Part shown: in pieces, positions 53,562-63,936 of the stretch
Numbering within the stretch: position 1 is the first letter of the stretch
Layout of the letters: each line of letters opens with the position of its first letter
Source: Hoylesella loescheii DSM 19665 = JCM 12249 = ATCC 15930
Lineage (GTDB): Bacteria > Bacteroidota > Bacteroidia > Bacteroidales > Bacteroidaceae
Length of the DNA stretch: 64,000 bases
Assembly: GCF_000378085.1 (NCBI RefSeq)
Contig: NZ_KB899211.1
Location: forward strand, 148,100 to 212,099
Direction of reading: 5' to 3'
The notes under the pieces: model-generated
The model's input: only the letters and a program-made list of their open reading frames with translations
Told to the model about the DNA's origin: nothing
The model's database searches: none
Made by a program: the position numbers and the translations under genes

Positions 53562-54389
53562 CTAGAACGATTCCAGCCAAGACTTGAGATTAAGTTCCAT
53601 CTCTAAGTTATACTTGAACGTTTGCTTGCGTCCCCAACCGTGTCGTCCACCTGGGTAGACATGCAACGATGCGGGAACGTCGCGCCGATAAAGCTCAGCG
53701 TAATAGTTAACGCCATTGATGGGCATCACCGTACGGTCGTCGTCGCTCAGCGCGATCCATGCTCGTGGCGTAGAGCGCGTAACCTGTTGGTCGGTGCTAT
53801 ATAGGCGCTCGTCGGCCTTGGTTGGGTTTTTGCCAAGGAAACGCTCACGCGAACCGCGATGGGTAAGCCCTGGTTGCATCGTGATTACGGGGTAAAGCAA
53901 TATTTGGAAGTCGGGTCGGGCGTCGCCAGTGGCCCTCGTAGCCACTACCGAAGCGAGGTGTCCGCCTGCCGATGCGCCCATAATACCCACCTCGTTGGGT
54001 TTGATACGCCATTCGGCAGCCTTGCGTCGCACCAGCTTCATAGCCTCTTCGGCATCAGAGATAGGTACGTCTTTGTTGCCGTTGGGCATGCGATATTTCA
54101 GCACGATGGCTGCGATGCCCATATTGTTGAAGAACGGAGCCCAGTCGCGACCTTCGCTGTCCATGGCCAAGGTTTGGTATCCGCCACCAGGACAGATAAC
54201 CACCGCCCTGCCCGTGGCAATCTTCTCACGGGGCAAAAACACCTCTACCCGTGCCGTGTCGTTTTCGTCGATACTGGCAACGGCAGGTTTCGAAGGCCAT
54301 AAGTTGAGGGTTATAGGACGCTGGGCAATGGCCGATGTCGCCGTGGCCAACAACATAGTGGCTACGAACAAAAATCTCTTGGTTCTCAT
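53562..54389 (-). CDS. Exported alpha/beta hydrolase (acetyl-xylan/feruloyl esterase-like)
   Basis: A 275-residue exported hydrolase. It has a signal peptide (FLFVATMLLATATSAIAQ), an oxyanion region CPGGGYQTLAMDSEG and a nucleophile elbow G-A-S-A-G. Later come LSDDDRTV (acid) and the His in YPGGRHGWG, completing a catalytic triad. The layout is that of BD-FAE/Axe-type carbohydrate esterases of gut and oral Bacteroidota, so deacetylation of plant glycans is plausible but not proven. The frame opens to 54461; the promoter box at 54422 and the signal peptide support 54389. Confidence 0.87.
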   Translation of the reverse strand: MRTKRFLFVATMLLATATSAIAQRPITLNLWPSKPAVASIDENDTARVEVFLPREKIATGRAVVICPGGGYQTLAMDSEGRDWAPFFNNMGIAAIVLKYRMPNGNKDVPISDAEEAMKLVRRKAAEWRIKPNEVGIMGASAGGHLASVVATRATGDARPDFQILLYPVITMQPGLTHRGSRERFLGKNPTKADERLYSTDQQVTRSTPRAWIALSDDDRTVMPINGVNYYAELYRRDVPASLHVYPGGRHGWGRKQTFKYNLEMELNLKSWLESF

Positions 54390-54421
54390 ATCTTTTGTTA
54401 ATGCTGTGTTTGCTTTTACTG

Positions 54422-54429
54422 CAAAGGTA
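54422..54429 (-). promoter_or_regulatory. Promoter -7 box, esterase-like gene
   Basis: Minus-strand TACCTTTG, exact TAnnTTTG, about 33 bases before the ATG. Confidence 0.45.
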
Positions 54430-54563
54430 GCAATAAAAGTTGAAACGGCCTTTTTAGCCACCTCGATTTTAGGAATTGATGGAAATCAATAAACGTGCGA
54501 ACGCTTGTCGATTTCACGTTTTTTTTGTAATATTGCAGACGAATAACAAAACGTTTGAAGGAT

Positions 54564-55163
54564 ATGCACCCATTAGAGAAGTTCAGGTTTTGCCCCAGTT
54601 GTGGCAGTTCACGCTTTGAAGAGAACAGCGAAAAGAGTAAGATTTGCAAGAGTTGTGGTTTCGAATATTTCCTCAATCCTAGTAGTGCGAACGTGGCTTT
54701 CATTGTTAACGCCAAGGGCGAACTGCTTGTAGAGCGTCGTAAGGAAAACCCAGGCAAGGGCACGCTCGACCTTCCCGGTGGCTTTTCGGACATCAGCGAA
54801 ACGGCCGAAGAAGGTGTGCGCCGCGAGGTGAAAGAAGAGACGGGTCTCACCGTAACCAATTGCCAATACCTGTTTAGTCAGCCCAACGTTTACCGCTACT
54901 CGGGTTTTGACGTGCATACGCTCGACCTTTTCTTCCGTTGCGAGGTGGAAGACGAGAGTAAATTGCAAGCCATGGACGACGCCGCAGAATGTTTCTGGCT
55001 TGCTCCCGAAGACATCCACACCGAGCAATTCGGGCTTCGCTCCGTTCGCCAAGGCCTTTACGAGTTTCTTAAATGTGTGGAGGCAAAGAAGGCCGAGAGT
55101 AAAGGCGAGTCTGTGAAAAGGAAAAGCTGCCTACCTTTTAGAAAGGGCGAGAAGGCCGAATAA
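54564..55163 (+). CDS. Zinc-ribbon Nudix hydrolase
   Basis: A 199-residue cytoplasmic protein. The N-terminal zinc ribbon has paired Cys (FCPSCGSS and KICKSCGFE), and the Nudix box starts at G73 (GFSDISETAEEGVRREVKEE). The combination resembles NudC-like and related nucleotide-sugar or NAD pyrophosphatases, although the full NudC signature is not apparent. The ATG at 54564 follows GAAGGAT, a reasonable ribosome-binding site; the frame also opens from a TTG at 54555. The C-terminus is lysine-rich. Confidence 0.85.
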   Translation: MHPLEKFRFCPSCGSSRFEENSEKSKICKSCGFEYFLNPSSANVAFIVNAKGELLVERRKENPGKGTLDLPGGFSDISETAEEGVRREVKEETGLTVTNCQYLFSQPNVYRYSGFDVHTLDLFFRCEVEDESKLQAMDDAAECFWLAPEDIHTEQFGLRSVRQGLYEFLKCVEAKKAESKGESVKRKSCLPFRKGEKAE

Positions 55164-55989
55164 GGCAAGCGAGAGGGCAACAGCTGGCACCACGCCCCAT
55201 TTTAGGCTTTGCAAGCACTTGCTTTTAAAGCACAAACAGCAACATGGCTACGAACGTTGTACAAGCAGTTTGTAGCCAAACTACAAGATACTTATACACA
55301 CACAGCAAGGGGTTTATAACAGCACGACAAACAGCTTGTAGCCCTGTCAAAACCAAACAACGCCCACGCATTGCCAGCAACTTGTTGGCAATAGACTTCC
55401 CAATTTATGAAGAAACGGACATGTTTCTTTGTCCCATCCCCTCTACAAGCGCATATCGTCCCATCAGAAGTTAATCTATCCACCCGAAGATAGAGGAAAA
55501 TCATAACTCAACCATACAAATTAAAGTCGCAAACGAGCATTAACAATACGTCTTATTACTGTGTTATGTAGCTGTCAATTTGGTAGATTATGGCGTGTTT
55601 ATAGATTAAAAATTATCAGTTTTTGCTAGAAACGCTTTCAAAAACAAATAGATTGCTTTCCAAACGACAACAATATATCCTCTATTCCCCTTAAAACGAA
55701 CAAAAAACACTAAAATATAACATTACGTAGGTCTCACAAGCAAATATCATACAGAAAAAGTCATATCAGCAACAAAAATGCAAAAAAAGTTTAGCTTTAA
55801 AGGCTTTTTCTACACATTATTCACTAACTTTACGGCGTGTTAGGAGTTATTGTGGTAGATTGAAGCAGCTCAACCCACCACGAATGTATCTATAACACAG
55901 ACAGAGTTGGGCGTAGTAACCGCCCGACGATCGGAAATTTCGTATCAACCAAACAATAACAATCGCTGCATTTTTTATGTTTTGAGCCT
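55164..55989. other. Gene-free AT-rich region before the T9SS cargo operon
   Basis: No coding sequence I can support. TTGTAG (55270-55275) and CTACAA (55281-55286) form a short dyad, and TTGTAGCC recurs near 55333; both resemble the core of the 22-bp array behind dusB. The last 450 bases are very AT-rich. TAACTTTA at 55825-55832 is one mismatch from a -7 box and may be the operon promoter. Confidence 0.45.
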
Positions 55990-57594
55990 ATGAAGAAGTT
56001 CTACTCGTTTCTTTTAGGAACAATTTTAGTTATGGTTTCATCGGCTGCTTATGCCGACAGCAACATCAAGATAAATGTTGATGATGCTAACCGAGTGAGT
56101 ATTAAGGTTAACGGCGTTGCGCTAAACAACATTGTTAACGGAGAAAACAACATCCCGCTTACCGCAAGTGGCTCGTTTGAAGTGAAGGCAACAGACGGGA
56201 ATTGCCTGGTAGACGTGGTAAAGAAAACCGCCAAGGGAGACACCAAACAGAACATTTATAGCATGACCAGCTGCTATGTGTACGTCAACCTGCCCGACGA
56301 CAATGGTTCTACCATTAACATCACCACCAACACTTTCGCCAAATTACGCACAGCTTCGTGTATCGTTAAGGTAGACAATGCGGCAAAAGTGAAGGTGCAA
56401 CGCTCTGGAACATTTACGGACGTGACGCTAAAAGATGGCGACAACACCATTCATTGGATTCCCGACGTGGAGAAAGAAATTGTCATCAGTACAGTATCAT
56501 ATACGGCCGCACCGCTTTATAGCATCGTAGTAGACGGATTGCAACTGCCCAAAGGCAACACATCCTACACCGTTAAGCCCAAAGACGGCGGGTTGATCGA
56601 CATCACTGCAAACTATCCCGACAAAGACTGCCATGTTAAGTTCGCGTTCAACACCGAAGAAGCCAAGGGCGTTGTAAGCAGTGTTACCGTAGACGGTAAG
56701 CCCGTAACCAACTACACCGACCCTCATTTCTCGGTAAAGGCAGGTTCAAGGCTCTCCATCACGTTTAACACCACCACCCACGCCATCGATGCGGTGAAGG
56801 TAAACGGAACGCCAAACACCATTTATGGCAGCCTTAACCTCATTATTACCGATGATATGAACATCGACATAGCCGCACATAAGCTTGGAAAGGTGAAGGC
56901 TATGTTCTTTGTAGACCATGCCGAAAACATCATCTTATACCAAGGATGGGACTATAACCAGAACCATATTGCCTTACAAGACGGCATGAACACCATCGAA
57001 CTACCCGAAACAAACTGCGTGGTAAAGGTGAGAGCAAAGAACGGATGCAAGATTAAAGTGCTAAGACTGAACGGCAAACAATATACAAACAACATTGACG
57101 GTGTGTATGAAATAACCCTGAAAAATGGAATGAACATTGGCATTGAGACTTCGGCACCCAAGCGCGACAAAACGGCTACGGTGTTTGTAGACAGCAAACA
57201 ACTGGCTGACCGTTTCTTCTACTTCAACCGACAAGACCGAACGGAAGTGCCACTGAACAATGGAGAGAACACCATCAACTTTGGCGAAGACGACAATCCC
57301 TTCACGCTAGCCTTCGACGGAACCGACATGAGCAAGCTTAAAGTGCTGCTCAACGGAAAAGAATATGAAGCTACTGGCGGAGGAGGGCATACCTATGAAC
57401 TTGAATTTGCCAATGGCGACCGCCTTGAAATCTGGTTAAACGGGCTTTCCACCAACGGCATTGCTAACCCTGCCACTGCCAGCAAGACCAATAAGCGCGT
57501 GGTTTACCGCCTTGACGGAACGCGCGTTGAAGAAAAGAACCTTCCAAAAGGACTGTATATCATTAACGGAAAGAAAATTTTTATCAACAAGTAA
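55990..57594 (+). CDS. Secreted repeat protein with T9SS sorting domain
   Basis: A 534-residue exported protein of unknown function. It has a signal peptide (FLLGTILVMVSSAAYA) and then at least four diverged beta-rich modules of about 80-110 residues with a recurring pattern: V-x-V-D/N, L-x-D/N-G-x-N-T-I, and V-x-x-N-G-K. The last ~35 residues (VVYRLDGTRVEEKNLPKGLY, then IINGKKIF) match C-terminal sorting domains recognised by the type IX secretion system, so it is probably delivered to the cell surface or outside. Its stop shares one base with the next start (TAATG), so it is tightly coupled to the subtilase gene. A role as inhibitor, chaperone or binding partner of the protease would be inference only. 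Confidence 0.72.
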   Translation: MKKFYSFLLGTILVMVSSAAYADSNIKINVDDANRVSIKVNGVALNNIVNGENNIPLTASGSFEVKATDGNCLVDVVKKTAKGDTKQNIYSMTSCYVYVNLPDDNGSTINITTNTFAKLRTASCIVKVDNAAKVKVQRSGTFTDVTLKDGDNTIHWIPDVEKEIVISTVSYTAAPLYSIVVDGLQLPKGNTSYTVKPKDGGLIDITANYPDKDCHVKFAFNTEEAKGVVSSVTVDGKPVTNYTDPHFSVKAGSRLSITFNTTTHAIDAVKVNGTPNTIYGSLNLIITDDMNIDIAAHKLGKVKAMFFVDHAENIILYQGWDYNQNHIALQDGMNTIELPETNCVVKVRAKNGCKIKVLRLNGKQYTNNIDGVYEITLKNGMNIGIETSAPKRDKTATVFVDSKQLADRFFYFNRQDRTEVPLNNGENTINFGEDDNPFTLAFDGTDMSKLKVLLNGKEYEATGGGGHTYELEFANGDRLEIWLNGLSTNGIANPATASKTNKRVVYRLDGTRVEEKNLPKGLYIINGKKIFINK

Positions 57595-59981
57595 TGAAGC
57601 GAACATTTCTCACAGCCATTTGTGCCGGCCTCCTATTGGGAGGCTATGCACAGTCGAAAATCGACTTGCAAAGCCAAGTTACGTTGAAAGAAGAGCTAAA
57701 TCCAAAAATTCCACGTTACAACCCACAAACCAGAAGCATCGTAAAGGGTAATGCAAAGCCCCAACGAACGATTGGCATGATTGAGTTTGACGGGAAAGAA
57801 GCTCTTGGAACACTTGCCAAAAACGATGTGAGCGTACTTCGGGTAAAAGGCAACATCGCCATCGTTAGCATGCCGCTAAATGGCGTTGAACGCATCGCCG
57901 AACTGAAATGCGTACGCAGAATACAACTCTCGCGTCCTGTTGCACAGAAAATGAACCTCGTTAGAGAAGCCGTTGGCGTAAACAAAATACACCAAGGCGT
58001 TGGCCTGCCACAAGCCTACACGGGTAAAGGAGTGGTAACAGGCATCGTAGACGGAGGCATCGACCCTAACAACATCAACTTTCTTAAACCCGACGGAAGC
58101 ACACGATATGGTTATGTCAGCAAGATTTACACCAGCAGTGCAGGTAAAGACGGATACATTTGGGAGAGTTATTTCCCTAAGGAGCAGTTGCCCGAAATTG
58201 CCAAACACAGGAAATCTATGGACAACGTGTTTGCCATTGAAAACTTTGAAACCGACAACAGAGGGCAGTTTCATGGTACCCACACCACAGGAATAATGGC
58301 CGGAGGGTATAAGGGGAAAGCCACCGTTGCCCATACCGAGGACAACAAGACTTCGAAAAACATAGAGATGGACAATCCCTATTATGGAATAGCAACGGAA
58401 TCGGAGTTGGTGGCTTCGTGCGGAGACCTGCGCGACATGTTCATTGCACTGGGCATCGACGACGTTTATCAATACGCACGCCTATCCGGACCACAGGCCA
58501 AACCATGTGTCATCAATCTCTCGTTAGGCAGTAACCTGGGTTCGCACGACAGCACAAGCGTGATGAACCGCTTCTTAAGCAGCTGCACCGACAGTGCCAT
58601 CATCTGTGTGGCAGCAGGTAACGAGGCCGACTATCCCGTGGCACTTAACAAAACTTTCACCCAAACCGACAACCTGTTGCAAACCTTTATACGCCCGATG
58701 GCAGCAGGAAAACAAACCGTAGGAAACAAAGATTACTACAATCTGCGCAATGGGCAGGTGTATGCTTACAGTTCGGACGCCACCCAGTTTGAGATGCAAG
58801 TGGTTGTCTTTAACGAGAAACGAGGTCGTATAGCCACACGTATTACCGTAGAACCCAGTCCCAACGGTAAGCTAACCATGTATTCCTCGGGTGGTGAATA
58901 TGCCGAAGAAGGAGCGATAACTAACAACTCGGTTTTCAACCAAGCTTTCGAAGGATACGTAATGGTGGGTGGAACAAAGGATCCAGAAACGGGTCGCTAC
59001 TACGCCATTGCCCGTTTCCTAACTAGCGACAACCAAAAGACCAACGCCAACGGGAACTACAAACTGGGTATCCTTGTAAAAGGAAAGGCCGGCAAACGTG
59101 TAGACCTATATGGCGATGCGCAGTTTGTTTACTTCGACGACTACGATGGCGCATACAACGATGCCGATGGAAGTGGAATTTGGTCGAAGGGCTCACGCAA
59201 CGGCACCATCAACGACATGGCCTGTGCCGCGGGAATGATTACCGTAGGAAGCTATAACGTTCGCGACCACTGGGCAGCTATGGACGGATATGTGTATGGT
59301 TACAACAATAACGAATTTCCCAAAGGTAAGAGTTCGCGCTTCTCGTCGTTCGGTACATTGCTCGATGGTCGCAACCTGCCACTAGTTTGTGCACCTGGTG
59401 CAGTGGTTATATCATCGGTTAACACCTACACGGTTGAAGACCCCAAGAACGGCTACTCCGATGTCGGCTTGCAAGCTAAGCACACAGTTAACGGCAAGAG
59501 CTATTACTGGCATCAAACCCTTGGCACATCGATGGCAACGCCAGTTGTGGCAGGTTCTATCGCCCTTTGGCTCGAAGCCGATCCAACACTTAAACCTGCA
59601 GACATCGCCGACATCATCCGCAAGACGGCCGTCGTAGACAGTGATGTGAAAGAAGGAGACCCCGTACAATGGGGCGCAGGAAAGTTCGATGCCTATGCTG
59701 GACTGAAAGAAGTGCTACGCCGTAAGTCAGGCTTAACGGGCATCAACACAGCCGAAGTCGACAACAAAACCATTATCACCCCAGCTGGACCAAGGCGCTT
59801 TAACGTGTTTAGGGCTGGCGAAAAGCAATTGGAAGTGCGCGTTTTCACTATGGCAGGGCAACTTGCACACGCCATGTCGGCAGTAGGAGACGAAACAACC
59901 ATCGACGCCAACGCGTGGAGCAAAGGCGTTTACCTTATCCAAGTGAACGGAAAATCAGCGAAAAAAATTATTATTTACTAA
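57594..59981 (+). CDS. Secreted subtilisin-like serine protease (S8) with T9SS sorting domain
   Basis: A 795-residue exported protease with signal peptide (MKRTFLTAICAGLLLGGYAQ), an N-terminal prodomain-like region (to about 135), and an S8 catalytic domain. The triad is D153 in GIVDGGID, H227 in HGTHTTG and S646 in GTSMATP. A large insertion (about 330-540, beta-rich) separates His and Ser. The C-terminal ~75 residues (FNVFRAGEKQLEVRVFTMAG ending VNGKSAKKIIIY) form a T9SS sorting domain. It is the middle gene of a three-gene operon; the next gene begins 6 bp after its stop. Confidence 0.9.
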   Translation: MKRTFLTAICAGLLLGGYAQSKIDLQSQVTLKEELNPKIPRYNPQTRSIVKGNAKPQRTIGMIEFDGKEALGTLAKNDVSVLRVKGNIAIVSMPLNGVERIAELKCVRRIQLSRPVAQKMNLVREAVGVNKIHQGVGLPQAYTGKGVVTGIVDGGIDPNNINFLKPDGSTRYGYVSKIYTSSAGKDGYIWESYFPKEQLPEIAKHRKSMDNVFAIENFETDNRGQFHGTHTTGIMAGGYKGKATVAHTEDNKTSKNIEMDNPYYGIATESELVASCGDLRDMFIALGIDDVYQYARLSGPQAKPCVINLSLGSNLGSHDSTSVMNRFLSSCTDSAIICVAAGNEADYPVALNKTFTQTDNLLQTFIRPMAAGKQTVGNKDYYNLRNGQVYAYSSDATQFEMQVVVFNEKRGRIATRITVEPSPNGKLTMYSSGGEYAEEGAITNNSVFNQAFEGYVMVGGTKDPETGRYYAIARFLTSDNQKTNANGNYKLGILVKGKAGKRVDLYGDAQFVYFDDYDGAYNDADGSGIWSKGSRNGTINDMACAAGMITVGSYNVRDHWAAMDGYVYGYNNNEFPKGKSSRFSSFGTLLDGRNLPLVCAPGAVVISSVNTYTVEDPKNGYSDVGLQAKHTVNGKSYYWHQTLGTSMATPVVAGSIALWLEADPTLKPADIADIIRKTAVVDSDVKEGDPVQWGAGKFDAYAGLKEVLRRKSGLTGINTAEVDNKTIITPAGPRRFNVFRAGEKQLEVRVFTMAGQLAHAMSAVGDETTIDANAWSKGVYLIQVNGKSAKKIIIY

Positions 59982-59987
59982 CAGCGT

Positions 59988-62900
59988 ATGAATTACAAAC
60001 AAACCCTACTTGCATCTTTGCTGTTGGCATTGATGGCTGTGATGGGTCTGCCGGCGTTCGCACAGAACAAAAATCAGCAACTCATCATCTCATTCCATAC
60101 CACCGTGTATGACGACAATAAAGGCGAAACGCCTATCGTAACCTTCTCGCTTGGTAGCACACAAGGGAACGAATATGTAGACATAGACTGCGGTAACGGA
60201 CCCGAAGAATTGGCCGTTGGCGTTGCCAAACTGCAACAAGGCGCAGAAGTGCCCACTGGAACAGATTACTCGGGAACGGTTACGAAGGACGGTATCGTAA
60301 AGATTTACGGCGATCCAAGCAAAATCGACTTCTTCAACGCTACGGGTTGTAAGATAGACCAAATTACCTTTCATAAGGATTTGAAACTGTCTTACCTGCG
60401 ATTGGCCTACAACTCCATTAAGCAGATAGACCTTTCCAACCTCAAATCGTTGCAGTTCCTCTACCTGCGAGACAATCCCTTCTCGGCACAAACGCCGCTT
60501 GCGCTGGGCAACATGCCCGAACTTTTGGAACTGGAAATTGCACAATGCGCATACGTACAGTCTAAGTTCGAGTTAAAGAACTTTCCCAAACTGGTTTCTT
60601 TTGACGCCTACCACTGTCGCACCATCACAGAGGTAGATACCAAAGGTTGCACCACGCTGCGCCGATTGAGCCTTGACATGACTGACATCAGCACCATTGA
60701 CGTTTCGCATAACGCCAATCTCAATGTACTGAACGTTAGTGACACGCGAGTAAATAAGCTAGATATAAGCAAAAACTCCAAACTGAACGAACTCTACATA
60801 GAGCATGCTTCGGGTTCGATTAATACCGATGTGAAGTTCGATGACATCGACCTGACCCACTGTCCAGACCTGCGCCACTTATATTGTGCAGGCAATAACC
60901 TGCGCTCGATTAACCTGAGCAATGTGCCTAAGCTGGTTACTTTGGGAGCAAACCACAATAAACTCACTTCTATAGATGTGAGCAAATGTCCCGACTTGTA
61001 CATCTTCAACATACGCAAAAACTTGATGACTTTCGCCTCGTTGCCCAAACCGCAGAACACTTGGCGCGAGTATTACTATGACCAACGCGACCTAGTGCTG
61101 GATGATACCTATAAGGTGGGCACCGTACTCGACTTCTCTAAACAAGTGTTGCGTGAAGGAACTGCCACATTGGGCAAACTCTACAAGCTAGATAAAGATA
61201 CGTTGGCCAAACGTACTGAGCTAGACGCCAGCTACTATTACTACGAAAACGGAAAGGTTACACTGCTTAGGCCCGTAGATGGCAAGGTGGTGCTTATCTT
61301 CACCAACAACGTTTTCAACGAATATCCGCTATTCACCGAGCCATTCACCGTTAAAGACGATAACGAATTTGGTAAGGACGTAAGGGCCATTGACTTTGCC
61401 ACCACCGCAACGGCAGGGCAAACCATCAGCCTAACCGTGGGAATGAAGGGTGCAACGCCACAAAAACCTGTAAAAGTTAAGGTTGACTTTGGCAACGGCC
61501 AACAAAAAGAAGTAGACATCACGGCCGAAAAGCCCACTGCTACCAACATCACTGGCCAGCGAGTAGGGAACGGAAACATCGTGGTGACCGTTCCGCAAGA
61601 CAACTATGTGACGGCACTTGAAGTGAAAGACTTGAACATTACGAGCATAGATGTTACCGAACTAACAGACCTGCGTGTGCTGTCGCTCGTAAACACGGGG
61701 CTTACCACCATCGACTTGGGACGCAACAACCAGCTCGAGAGGCTCGACCTATCGCACAACCAGTTCAAAACCATCTCGCTAAAAGGCAAGTCTAAGTCGC
61801 AATACAAGAGTCTGCTCACACACGTGAACCTCAGTCATAACAAGCTTGAAACGATCACGGTAGACGATTACTTCACTATTACCGACTTCGATTTAAGCCA
61901 CAACAACTTGGCCAACATCGACCTGCGACGCGCTGACGCACTGGTAAGAGGAAACTTATCGCACAACAAGCTTACAAGCCTGATTCTCGACCACAGCGAG
62001 CAACTCAAAGAACTAAACGTTTCTAACAACGAGCTTACCTTGCTGGGCATTATCCCCCTCGCACCAGTTGCCAAACTCGACATTAGCAACAACCACTTCA
62101 CACTGGCCAACATGCCCAACAGGTTCGGTCTAGACGAGGCTCACTTCATATATGCACCGCAACGCGAAGTGGTGATTGCCACCACATCACCTGGTATCGA
62201 CCTCACTGAGCAATACGTAACCATCAACAACCAAACCACTAACTTCGTTTGGAAAACTGAAGGCGGACAAGCCTACGTTCTAGGAACCGACTACTTAAAC
62301 GACAAGGGCTCTACTAGGTTTAAGAACCTAACCAAAGGCAAAGTGTATTGCGAAATATCACACCCTGCCTATCCCGCATTCACTGGCAAGAATATTTTAA
62401 AGACCACCTTGGTGCAACCCATCCCCACACCAACAAACGAACTGGCATCTTTTACCACCACAAACAACAGAGATAGTGTTCAGCTATCACTACGTGGCAA
62501 CATCGATGGCATGTCTGTTTACTTCGATTGGCGTGGCGACGGAGCCATGAGCCAATACGTTTTGAAGGCCAATACCTACACACGCTTCACCGCCCTTACC
62601 AACAAAGGCGTGAAGGTGCGCGTCTTGGTGTCGAAACCCGAAGAGAAACTTACCGTATTTAGTATTACCAATGCTAAGATGTCTTCGGTAGATATCAGCA
62701 AGTTGGCAGACACACGAGCCATTACATTAGACAACGTTGGCCTTTCCAAGTTCGACTTTGCGCCTAGCACCGCTCTTAAACAGCTAGACCTTAGCCGCAA
62801 CAACATCTCTGAAATAGACCTTTCGAAGTATCCCAACCTCGAATACTTGTCAATGTCCGACAATAAGCTTACCAAGCTCGACCTTTCTAAGAACAAAGAG

Positions 62901-63701
62901 CTGATTGTGGTAAGCCTTAGCCGAAACAATCTGACAGAGGTTAACTTCCGTGGACTTACTGCATTGGAGAGTCTTGACTTAACAGCCAACTCGATGACAT
63001 CGCTCGATTGTAGTCGACTACCCAACTTGGGCCAACTCTTCGTTAGCAATAACAAACTCACGTCTATCAACGTGAAGAACAATGCCCACTTGCGTGCGCT
63101 GAACCTTGTTGCCAACAACCTCCGTTTCTCTGCGCTGCCTCCCACAACTGGTTCCTACCGTACATCGTATGCTTATCAAAGGCAAAACCCCGTTGACGCT
63201 AGCGTAAACGGCAACAAGGTAGACCTCAGTTCAGAGGCTGTTATCGACGGAACACCCACCGTCTACCGCTGGTTTACTGGCAATGTGAACGTGGATAAGA
63301 ACGGAAACCTACAAGGCGAAGAATTTGATGTAGACGCCGAATACACCGTCACCAACGGTGTTACCACGCTGAAACTGACTAAACGTTACGAGGACTTGGT
63401 TTGCGTAATGACCAATGCCAAGTTCCCCAAACTGCTCCTACACACCAAACACATCCGTTTCATACCCGATGCAACAGGTATCGAGGGCGTAAATGCCGAC
63501 AACACGGACACCTTTATCAAGGTTGTTGAAGGCGGTATCGTGGTAGAAGCCGCAGCAGGAAGCGTGGTTAACGTGTATGGCATAAATGGCGGTCTGGTAC
63601 AGAAGGCCAAGATGAACGGCACAAGCCAAAGCTTCTCTCTGCCCAAAGGCGTATATGTTGTTACAATAAACAATAAGGTTGCCAAGGTAATGGTGAAATA
63701 A
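59988..63701 (+). CDS. Large secreted leucine-rich-repeat protein with T9SS sorting domain
   Basis: A 1237-residue exported protein. It has a signal peptide (about 1-25, LLASLLLALMAVMGLPAFA) and three blocks of leucine-rich repeats (about 125-350, 545-710 and 895-1045) with LDLSHN/LNVSNN-type units of about 21-23 residues. The blocks are separated by beta-rich modules. It ends in a T9SS sorting domain (VVNVYGINGGLVQKAKMNGT to KGVYVVTINNKVAKVMVK). LRR surface proteins of oral and gut Bacteroidota often bind host proteins or other cells; that role is inferred. It is the last gene of the operon and is followed by a strong terminator. Confidence 0.88.
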   Translation: MNYKQTLLASLLLALMAVMGLPAFAQNKNQQLIISFHTTVYDDNKGETPIVTFSLGSTQGNEYVDIDCGNGPEELAVGVAKLQQGAEVPTGTDYSGTVTKDGIVKIYGDPSKIDFFNATGCKIDQITFHKDLKLSYLRLAYNSIKQIDLSNLKSLQFLYLRDNPFSAQTPLALGNMPELLELEIAQCAYVQSKFELKNFPKLVSFDAYHCRTITEVDTKGCTTLRRLSLDMTDISTIDVSHNANLNVLNVSDTRVNKLDISKNSKLNELYIEHASGSINTDVKFDDIDLTHCPDLRHLYCAGNNLRSINLSNVPKLVTLGANHNKLTSIDVSKCPDLYIFNIRKNLMTFASLPKPQNTWREYYYDQRDLVLDDTYKVGTVLDFSKQVLREGTATLGKLYKLDKDTLAKRTELDASYYYYENGKVTLLRPVDGKVVLIFTNNVFNEYPLFTEPFTVKDDNEFGKDVRAIDFATTATAGQTISLTVGMKGATPQKPVKVKVDFGNGQQKEVDITAEKPTATNITGQRVGNGNIVVTVPQDNYVTALEVKDLNITSIDVTELTDLRVLSLVNTGLTTIDLGRNNQLERLDLSHNQFKTISLKGKSKSQYKSLLTHVNLSHNKLETITVDDYFTITDFDLSHNNLANIDLRRADALVRGNLSHNKLTSLILDHSEQLKELNVSNNELTLLGIIPLAPVAKLDISNNHFTLANMPNRFGLDEAHFIYAPQREVVIATTSPGIDLTEQYVTINNQTTNFVWKTEGGQAYVLGTDYLNDKGSTRFKNLTKGKVYCEISHPAYPAFTGKNILKTTLVQPIPTPTNELASFTTTNNRDSVQLSLRGNIDGMSVYFDWRGDGAMSQYVLKANTYTRFTALTNKGVKVRVLVSKPEEKLTVFSITNAKMSSVDISKLADTRAITLDNVGLSKFDFAPSTALKQLDLSRNNISEIDLSKYPNLEYLSMSDNKLTKLDLSKNKELIVVSLSRNNLTEVNFRGLTALESLDLTANSMTSLDCSRLPNLGQLFVSNNKLTSINVKNNAHLRALNLVANNLRFSALPPTTGSYRTSYAYQRQNPVDASVNGNKVDLSSEAVIDGTPTVYRWFTGNVNVDKNGNLQGEEFDVDAEYTVTNGVTTLKLTKRYEDLVCVMTNAKFPKLLLHTKHIRFIPDATGIEGVNADNTDTFIKVVEGGIVVEAAAGSVVNVYGINGGLVQKAKMNGTSQSFSLPKGVYVVTINNKVAKVMVK

Positions 63702-63731
63702 GTCTCACACATTTGCCAAGTGGCAAAACCC

Positions 63732-63769
63732 AAAAGGGGATGGCAGATTAGCTTCTGCCATCCCCTTTT
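63732..63769 (+). terminator. Rho-independent terminator of the T9SS cargo operon
   Basis: A perfect 16-bp stem (AAAAGGGGATGGCAGA with TCTGCCATCCCCTTTT) and a six-base loop, about 30 bp after the LRR gene stop. The stem's own T-rich end supplies the tract. Confidence 0.88.
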
Positions 63770-63936
63770 CGTTATTGTCCATCCCCAATCACTTTTCCCT
63801 ACGCGCCTATCCTTACAACAAACAGAAGGCGTAAAAGGACACACCATAATTAATGTGAGCTCGATGAATTCAGAACAACGTAAGTTGTTTGTCCCAAGTA
63901 CTATTGAGATAGAAAGTGCAGTAGTTGTATCATATG

